Shown here: positions 45,231-50,132 of the stretch, one piece after another
Numbering within the stretch: position 1 is the stretch's first letter
Layout of the letters: each line of letters opens with the position of its first letter
Assembly (NCBI GenBank): GCA_024225395.1
Contig: JAAEMR010000053.1
Location: 1-50,132 of the forward strand
DNA length: 50,132 nt
Origin: Gammaproteobacteria bacterium
GTDB taxonomy: Bacteria > Pseudomonadota > Gammaproteobacteria > GCA-001735895
Reading direction: 5' to 3'
The notes under the pieces: generated by a model
What the model was told of the DNA's origin: nothing
The model's database searches: none
The model's input: the letters and a program-made list of their open reading frames with translations, nothing else
Made by a program: the position numbers and the translations under genes

Positions 45231-46196
45231 ATGAAAAAAACATTAGCAAGTATGGCATTGGCAATATCGATTGCTTTGTCTACAACAACGGCAACGGCGG
45301 GTGAAAAAGTCAATATCGGCTTACCATCATGGACAGGAGCGCAGGCTATTGCCCACCTGTTACAGGCAGTGGTAGTAGAACGTATCGGTGGCGAGGCAGA
45401 ACTTGTGCCGGGTAACAATGCCACAATTTTTCAGGGCATGGATCAGGGTAAGGGCGATATTGATGTTCATCCTGATGTCTGGCTGCCTAACCAGGAAAGT
45501 TTCACCAAGAAATATGTCGATGGTGCCGGAACGGTAGCGCTGAGTAACAATCCGTATGAGGGTAACCAGGGTTTTTGTGTCCCGAAAAATTTTGGTGAAG
45601 CCAATAATATTACCGATATCGCTGATCTGGGGCGTCCTGATGTCGCCGCCAAAATGGACAGTGACAGTAACGGCAAGGGTGAAATGTGGATCGGTGCACC
45701 TGGCTGGGCTTCTGCAAATGTGAATGAAGTGAAGGTCCGTGATTATGGTCTGCTACCCTTCATAGAACCAATCCGTGCCGAAGAGGCCGTGAAAACAGCC
45801 CGGGTCAAGGATGCCATTGCCAAAAACGAGGGTTACGCCTTTTACTGTTACAAGCCTCATGCCATCTGGTATATGTTCGATGTTTATATGCTGAGCGAGC
45901 CGAAGTTTGATCCAGCCAATTATAACATGGTGCAACCCTCTGATTCACCGGACTGGTATAAGAAATCAAAGGTGGCGACAAAGGATGCATTGAAGAATGT
46001 GCAGATTGCCTGGTCTAAATCTCTTAAAAAGCGATCTCCGGCGATTACCGAATTTTTTGAACGCTTTTCTCTGAATGCTGACGATGTCAGTAATTTTGCC
46101 TACGAGATTTCCGGTAAGGGCCGTGATGCAGGCAAAGTTGCGCGTGAATGGATAGCTCAGAACCCGGGGCGTGTTGATGCCTGGCTTGGTCTCTAG
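45231..46196 (+). CDS. Glycine-betaine-type ABC transporter substrate-binding protein
   Basis: A 321-residue secreted binding protein of the OpuAC/ProX class. ATG 45231 follows AGAGGAG at 7 bp and begins the signal peptide (ASMALAISIALSTTTATAGE, cleaved near TAG); an upstream ATG at 45210 is rejected. Mature sequence VNIGLPSWTGAQAIAHLLQA, DVHPDVWLPNQ and AFYCYKPHAIWYMFDVYM is family-like, and aromatic residues typical of a quaternary-amine cage are plentiful. Next to the CuyA-like lyase the ligand may be a zwitterionic sulfonate such as cysteate, taurine or a betaine. It is separated by a terminator-like hairpin from its ATPase gene. Confidence 0.88.
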   Translation: MKKTLASMALAISIALSTTTATAGEKVNIGLPSWTGAQAIAHLLQAVVVERIGGEAELVPGNNATIFQGMDQGKGDIDVHPDVWLPNQESFTKKYVDGAGTVALSNNPYEGNQGFCVPKNFGEANNITDIADLGRPDVAAKMDSDSNGKGEMWIGAPGWASANVNEVKVRDYGLLPFIEPIRAEEAVKTARVKDAIAKNEGYAFYCYKPHAIWYMFDVYMLSEPKFDPANYNMVQPSDSPDWYKKSKVATKDALKNVQIAWSKSLKKRSPAITEFFERFSLNADDVSNFAYEISGKGRDAGKVAREWIAQNPGRVDAWLGL

Positions 46197-46217
46197 TCTT
46201 CGCTGAAAGCAGAGTCA

Positions 46218-46256
46218 GGAGGGTTTCCATAAACACTCCCGGCTTTATTTTTTTTC
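46218..46256 (+). terminator. Attenuator-like hairpin between binding protein and ATPase genes
   Basis: GGAGGGTTT pairs with AAACACTCC around CCAT (one G-A mismatch), then CGGCTTTATTTTTTTTC follows. It sits 22 bp after the binding-protein stop and would let that gene be transcribed in excess over the ATPase and permease. Confidence 0.65.
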
Positions 46257-46284
46257 AACCGGTGGGTATCCAGGGCTCAATTTT

Positions 46285-47361
46285 ATGGTGCATGGTATGG
46301 ACTCGATAACTGATGATCTGGCTCTTGAAATCACCAATGTCTGGAAGGTTTTTGGTGTCAGGGCGGAAGAGGCACTACATGCCGTAAAAGAAAGGGGACT
46401 GAGTAAGGCTCAGGTTCTGGATGAATTCAATGCCGTGGTTGGTGTCGCTGATGTAAGCCTTAATGTCAAAAAGGGCGAGATTTTTTGCATCATGGGTTTG
46501 TCTGGTAGTGGCAAATCAACCCTGGTGCGCCATTTCAACCGTCTACTGGAACCGACAGCAGGTAAAATCCTCATTGATGGAACTGATGTCATGGCTCTTG
46601 GAACCCAGCAACTCCAGCAATTCAGAAATAACAAGATTGGCATGGTGTTCCAAAACTTTGCGCTACTGCCGCATCGTTCGGTACTCGACAATGTCGCGAT
46701 GCCACTTGAAATTCGCAAAATCAACAAAAATGAGCGTATGCGGCTGGCAGCCAACATGCTGAAAACTGTCGAACTCGATGCCTGGGGCAACAAGTATGCC
46801 CATGAACTATCCGGCGGCATGCAACAACGTGTTGGCCTTGCGAGGGCGCTTGCTGCGAATCCGGAAGTGTTGTTGATGGATGAGCCTTTCAGTGCTCTTG
46901 ACCCTTTGATCAGGCGTCAGTTGCAGGACGAGTTCATCAAGCTGTCGGCAAAGATGCAAAAGACAACCATCTTTATTACCCACGATCTTGATGAAGCGGT
47001 ACGTATTGGTGACCGGATTGCCATTATGCGTGACGGTCGTGTGGTTCAGGTTGGTACTGCCGAGGATATTGTTATGTCACCGGCAGATGAATATGTGGCT
47101 GATTTTGTTGCCGGCATTTCACGGCTGAAAATTGTCAAGGCTCATGTAGTGATGCAGCCGATTGATCAATACAAAAGCAACGGTGGAAATCTGCCGGACG
47201 ATGCAGTATGTGTCAAAGAAGACGAATCCTTGAGTCGCCTGATCGAATTGGCCATTGTCAGTGACGCACCAATAATAGTCGAGGATCAAGGCGAAAAGCT
47301 CGGGGTTATTACACGTGCAGATATCTTGCAAACTGTTATTGAAGGGGCGGAGACATCATGA
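46285..47361 (+). CDS. Glycine-betaine-type ABC transporter ATPase
   Basis: A 358-residue ATPase of the ProV/OpuAA class. Walker A is GLSGSGKSTLVRHFNRLLEP near residue 71, the Q-loop VFQNFALLPHRSVLDNVAMP, the signature LSGGMQQRVGLARALA, Walker B VLLMDEPFSALD, and the switch His in FITHDLDEAV. The N-terminal extension before the P-loop (VFGVRAEEALHAVKERGL) is typical of ProV. The C-terminal 85 residues form a reduced CBS-like region ending GVITRADILQTVI, which in OpuA senses ionic strength. It overlaps the permease gene by 4 bp (ATGA). Confidence 0.92.
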   Translation: MVHGMDSITDDLALEITNVWKVFGVRAEEALHAVKERGLSKAQVLDEFNAVVGVADVSLNVKKGEIFCIMGLSGSGKSTLVRHFNRLLEPTAGKILIDGTDVMALGTQQLQQFRNNKIGMVFQNFALLPHRSVLDNVAMPLEIRKINKNERMRLAANMLKTVELDAWGNKYAHELSGGMQQRVGLARALAANPEVLLMDEPFSALDPLIRRQLQDEFIKLSAKMQKTTIFITHDLDEAVRIGDRIAIMRDGRVVQVGTAEDIVMSPADEYVADFVAGISRLKIVKAHVVMQPIDQYKSNGGNLPDDAVCVKEDESLSRLIELAIVSDAPIIVEDQGEKLGVITRADILQTVIEGAETS

Positions 47362-48899
47362 ACGAAATTGCTGCTGAAAATAGCTCTTCCTCCAACAGCA
47401 GTGTAGAAGAGATCTTTGCGAAGGAGCGTGAAAGCAGGATTCCCGAATTTGTCGGCACTCATCCTGAATACTATCAGCAACAGTTTAATAAAATCGGTGC
47501 CGATGCGGGTTTTGTATGGACCTTTAATCTCTGGGCGGGATTAATGGGGCCAATATGGTTTTGTGCCAGGAGTATGTGGAACTGGGGCTTGAGTTTCCTG
47601 ATCCTGGAGACCTTTGCGATGGTACAGATCATCCGTGGTTTTTTTGGTGATTTGGCCGTTGGTGCCTGGGATCGAATTGGTAAGATCGAGGGAACGCTGG
47701 AATTACGTCGCCAGCAGCTGGCCTCAGCAATAGAGAACAATACTGATAAAATTGAAGTTTACCAGCGTACCGTTAAATCGCTGGAGGATTCTATTGGCGG
47801 CATCAGGCTGGAGGCGGAACTGCTGGAAGCATCTGGACTATGGATTGCCCTTAGTGGAATTGCCATGCTGGTTATAGTCAAGGCGGGGCAGGCTATAATA
47901 GCCAATACGCTGTTGGAAAAACGTTTCTCTGACTGGTTATCTGACGCACAGTTAGTTAGTAGAATGACCTCAAAACATCTCACCCTGGCCGTAGCATTTG
48001 TGCTGTTGATAATGTTTGCAACAGTCATTCATTACAGCTTTCCCGGACGCTATGCCTGGTTGATCGAGTTTCCCACCGAACACGGAATACGGCTGACGAG
48101 TATCAAGTGGGTTGAGGATTTTTTCGCCTTTGCAGTTAAGAACGGTGATGCCTTTTTCGACTCGATCACCTACGGAATCCGTCTGGTGCTGGATGGACTC
48201 GAATTAATCTTTGTGCAAACACCGTGGATGGTGGTTGCCAGCTTTATTATTCTGCTCACCTGGTTATCTGCGGGGACCACTGCCGCTATTTACTCCGGTG
48301 CATTTCTGTCGTACATGGGTTTTCTGGGGTTTTGGGAAAAAGCGATGACGACTTTGGCCCTGCTCGGAACAGCGGCCTGCCTATCGATTGTTATTGGCAT
48401 CCCGCTCGGGATGTACTGCGCTCGTCGTGAACGGTTCTACACTTTCATACGTCCGATCATGGATTTCATGCAAACCATGCCGGCATTCGTTTTCATGATT
48501 CCCGTGATTGCATTTTTTGGTACCGGTAAACCGGCCGCGGTGGTAACCACGATGATTTTCGGCGGCACTCCGGTGGTTCGACTGACCGTACTTGGGTTGC
48601 GTGGCGTACCCGAACACGTTCGAGAGGCCGCGATTTCGTTTGGTGGCAATAAATGGTATCTGTTAACCCGAGTTGATCTTCCGCTGGCGAGCCCTTCGAT
48701 ACGCGCAGGAATCAATCAAACCATCATGCTTAGCCTGGCAATGGTCGTAGTGGCGTCATTGATCGGGGCCAAGGGGCTGGGTGAGGACGTGCTTGAAGCA
48801 CTACAGTATGCCAACGTCGGGCAGGGTATTCTGGCAGGATTTTCAATTCTGTTTTGTGCCATGATCCTCGACCGGATAGTTCAGGGCGAACGTAAGTAG
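47358..48899 (+). CDS. Glycine-betaine-type ABC transporter permease with long N-terminal extension
   Basis: A 513-residue permease. The C-terminal part (about 310-510) is the usual ProW/OpuAB domain, with the ATPase-contacting loop EAAISFGGNKWYLLTRVDLP. Residues about 1-300 are unusual: a charged start, hydrophobic stretches near 55-95, a predicted coiled coil around 112-150 (ELRRQQLASAIENNTDKIEV), and more membrane segments near 155-180 and 210-230. ProW itself has an extension of about 100 residues, so this one is about twice as long. It may tune transport or contact the binding protein. It is coupled to the ATPase gene by a 4-bp overlap. Confidence 0.88.
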   Translation: MNEIAAENSSSSNSSVEEIFAKERESRIPEFVGTHPEYYQQQFNKIGADAGFVWTFNLWAGLMGPIWFCARSMWNWGLSFLILETFAMVQIIRGFFGDLAVGAWDRIGKIEGTLELRRQQLASAIENNTDKIEVYQRTVKSLEDSIGGIRLEAELLEASGLWIALSGIAMLVIVKAGQAIIANTLLEKRFSDWLSDAQLVSRMTSKHLTLAVAFVLLIMFATVIHYSFPGRYAWLIEFPTEHGIRLTSIKWVEDFFAFAVKNGDAFFDSITYGIRLVLDGLELIFVQTPWMVVASFIILLTWLSAGTTAAIYSGAFLSYMGFLGFWEKAMTTLALLGTAACLSIVIGIPLGMYCARRERFYTFIRPIMDFMQTMPAFVFMIPVIAFFGTGKPAAVVTTMIFGGTPVVRLTVLGLRGVPEHVREAAISFGGNKWYLLTRVDLPLASPSIRAGINQTIMLSLAMVVVASLIGAKGLGEDVLEALQYANVGQGILAGFSILFCAMILDRIVQGERK

Positions 48900-48953
48900 C
48901 GGGCCGATCATGATAATAATGAGTAAATGTAGTACGGCTACAGGGGTATATAG

Positions 48954-49688
48954 ATGAAAAACCTGGTCTTTGTTCATGGTTACCTTGGGGGCAGTCATCA
49001 GTGGTCCGAGCAAGTTCAGGTATTCTCGGAGCATTTTAAAGTGGTTACCCCGGATTTACCCGGATTCGGTTTGAACAATCATGTCGAGGCACCTGAAACC
49101 ATAGATGGTTTTGCCCATTATGTATTGGCTGAGCTGGACAAGCGGGGCATTGATCAATTCTGTGTTGTCGGTCATTCGATGGGTGGAATGATTGTTCAGC
49201 AAATGGTGGCGCATGCGGCTGATCGTATTGAAAAGCTGGTGCTTTACGGAACGGGGCCTGTTGGTATCATGCCGGGGCGCTTCGAAAAGATAGAAGAATC
49301 CAGGCGCCGTTTACTGGAAGATGGTGTAGAAGAAACCGCACGGCGTATTTCGGCCAAATGGTTTGTTGAAGGCAGGCAGGGTCGTGGTTATGATATCACA
49401 GCCCGCATTGGTACACAGGCTGGACTTCAGGCTGCCCAGGCTGGCCTGACCGCCATGGAAGCCTGGTCAGGTATCGGATTGTTATCCAGGATTTCCAGTC
49501 CGACATTGGTTTTGTGGGGTGACCGGGATCAATCCTATCAATGGCCACAGCCGGAGAAACTATGGCGGGAAATAGCGGATGCACATCTTGGTGTTATTCC
49601 CGGTTGTTCGCATGCAGTCCATCTGGAGAAACCTCATCTTTTTAATGCTATGTTGCTTGATTTCCTGTTACCTATCCCTTCTCAATAA
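48954..49688 (+). CDS. Alpha/beta-hydrolase
   Basis: A 244-residue hydrolase. The oxyanion-hole HGYLGG is near residue 8, the nucleophile elbow GHSMGGMI (Ser near residue 73) is intact, the acid residue is probably the Asp in LVLWGDRDQS near 190, and the catalytic His is in CSHAVHLEKP near 221. The set matches 3-oxoadipate enol-lactonase/BioH-like esterases, but the substrate is not readable. It is the last gene of the island, 54 bp after the permease, so it may act on the imported compound or on a derivative. Confidence 0.88.
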   Translation: MKNLVFVHGYLGGSHQWSEQVQVFSEHFKVVTPDLPGFGLNNHVEAPETIDGFAHYVLAELDKRGIDQFCVVGHSMGGMIVQQMVAHAADRIEKLVLYGTGPVGIMPGRFEKIEESRRRLLEDGVEETARRISAKWFVEGRQGRGYDITARIGTQAGLQAAQAGLTAMEAWSGIGLLSRISSPTLVLWGDRDQSYQWPQPEKLWREIADAHLGVIPGCSHAVHLEKPHLFNAMLLDFLLPIPSQ

Positions 49689-50132
49689 CTATCTAACAAA
49701 GCATACTTGCTTGTAGATAATTATCATGGATATAGGGAAGGAGTCCTTTTTTAAGTTAGAATAATTATTAACCACTGGCTTCTTTGTCCATCAACCACTT
49801 GTCCCCTGCAAACTGTCAGGAATGACTGGACATGGCACTAATTTGACGAATGAAAGGTTACTTGTGACCGGCTCTTAACGACCCGTTCCGGTCAGTCCCT
49901 ACAGGTTGTAGTCTTCGTCAGCAGTGTGGCGAAAGCGGTCGTAGGCTTGACCATCTGGTTGTGAATACAAAGTTCCAACTGCTTACATACAGAGTTAGCT
50001 GCACAAATAGAAAATCAAGGGAAATACCTCCATTCACAAAAAGCTGTAAAATCAATCGAGTCTGATGGTATGGACACGCTCCTTATAAACGGCTCATTAC
50101 TGGGCCAGAGTTGCCACTCTTTACAACCATCA
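49689..50132. other. Non-coding right flank, 444 bp, with repeat remnants
   Basis: No convincing gene on either strand. It holds the 14-bp inverse (49813-49826) and the 11-bp direct match plus AAAGCGG (49901-49938) shared with the left flank of the preceding gene block. GACCGG and CCGGTC near 49867-49893 form an inverted pair around CTCTTAACGACCCGTT. The block continues past the window edge, so its nature cannot be settled. Confidence 0.4.

Noticed and set aside
46285-48899. Assigning glycine betaine or proline as the definite substrate
   Set aside because: The binding-protein pocket cannot be read with certainty, and the neighbouring CuyA-like lyase suggests a sulfonated zwitterion as well.

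Overview
The window reads as a chromosomal segment of a moderately AT-rich gammaproteobacterium, most likely a sulfur-oxidising lineage. Core genes have gammaproteobacterial order and content: trxB next to ftsK-lolA-rarA, sdhCDAB-sdhE-ygfX followed by a DUF1249 gene and iscRSU, and aat. Sulfur functions recur: a DsrC/TusE-family protein, fused siroheme synthase CysG, a SulP transporter and a probable cysteate sulfo-lyase (CuyA-like). I see no rRNA, tRNA, CRISPR array, prophage or intact insertion sequence.

Region by region: (1) 1-2503 is a compact block of small genes: the 3' end of a TauD/TfdA-type dioxygenase, a 62-aa protein, a Cas6/Cmx6-like RAMP protein with no CRISPR array or other cas genes, a DsrC-like protein with an atypical C-terminal cysteine arrangement, and two uncharacterised proteins. 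This is the most intriguing system in the window. (2) 2859-6940: malic enzyme (MaeB), an orphan coiled-coil membrane protein behind a promoter with an embedded palindrome, and a 55-aa membrane protein. (3) 7066-11452: an Fe(III)-type ABC importer (binding protein, double-length permease, ATPase) whose first ribosome binding site can pair with an upstream anti-SD sequence. (4) 11709-15643, minus strand: a His/Arg/Tyr-rich secreted protein, then trxB-DUF482-aat. (5) 15879-21776: ftsK, lolA, rarA, a DUF938 methyltransferase, a DsbC-like protein. (6) 21935-28538: succinate dehydrogenase and assembly genes, DUF1249, and iscRSU behind an operator-like palindrome. sdhC carries an in-frame TGA.

(7) 28625-31047: small hypothetical genes, a dihaem peroxidase-like lipoprotein and a 2-oxoglutarate oxygenase-like protein. 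(8) 31366-35510: Sel1-repeat protein, MoxR ATPase, HExxH plus VWA protein and an unknown protein. (9) 35603-42445: cysG, a signal-less NMT1-like binding protein, an HPP membrane protein, a CBS protein, a NUDIX hydrolase, SulP and a cytochrome c'-like protein. (10) 42952-49688: a LysR regulator divergent from a CuyA-like lyase, a glycine-betaine-type ABC importer and an alpha/beta hydrolase. This looks like an acquired uptake-and-cleavage module for a zwitterionic organosulfonate; its non-coding flanks share short repeats.

Dispersed intergenic repeats with cacgaagg-type or ccgcagagg-type arms occur at 2530, 11546, 18224, 34230 and 37011, and REP-like hairpins occur near 1201 and 8135. All assignments are from reading the sequence; no database search was run.
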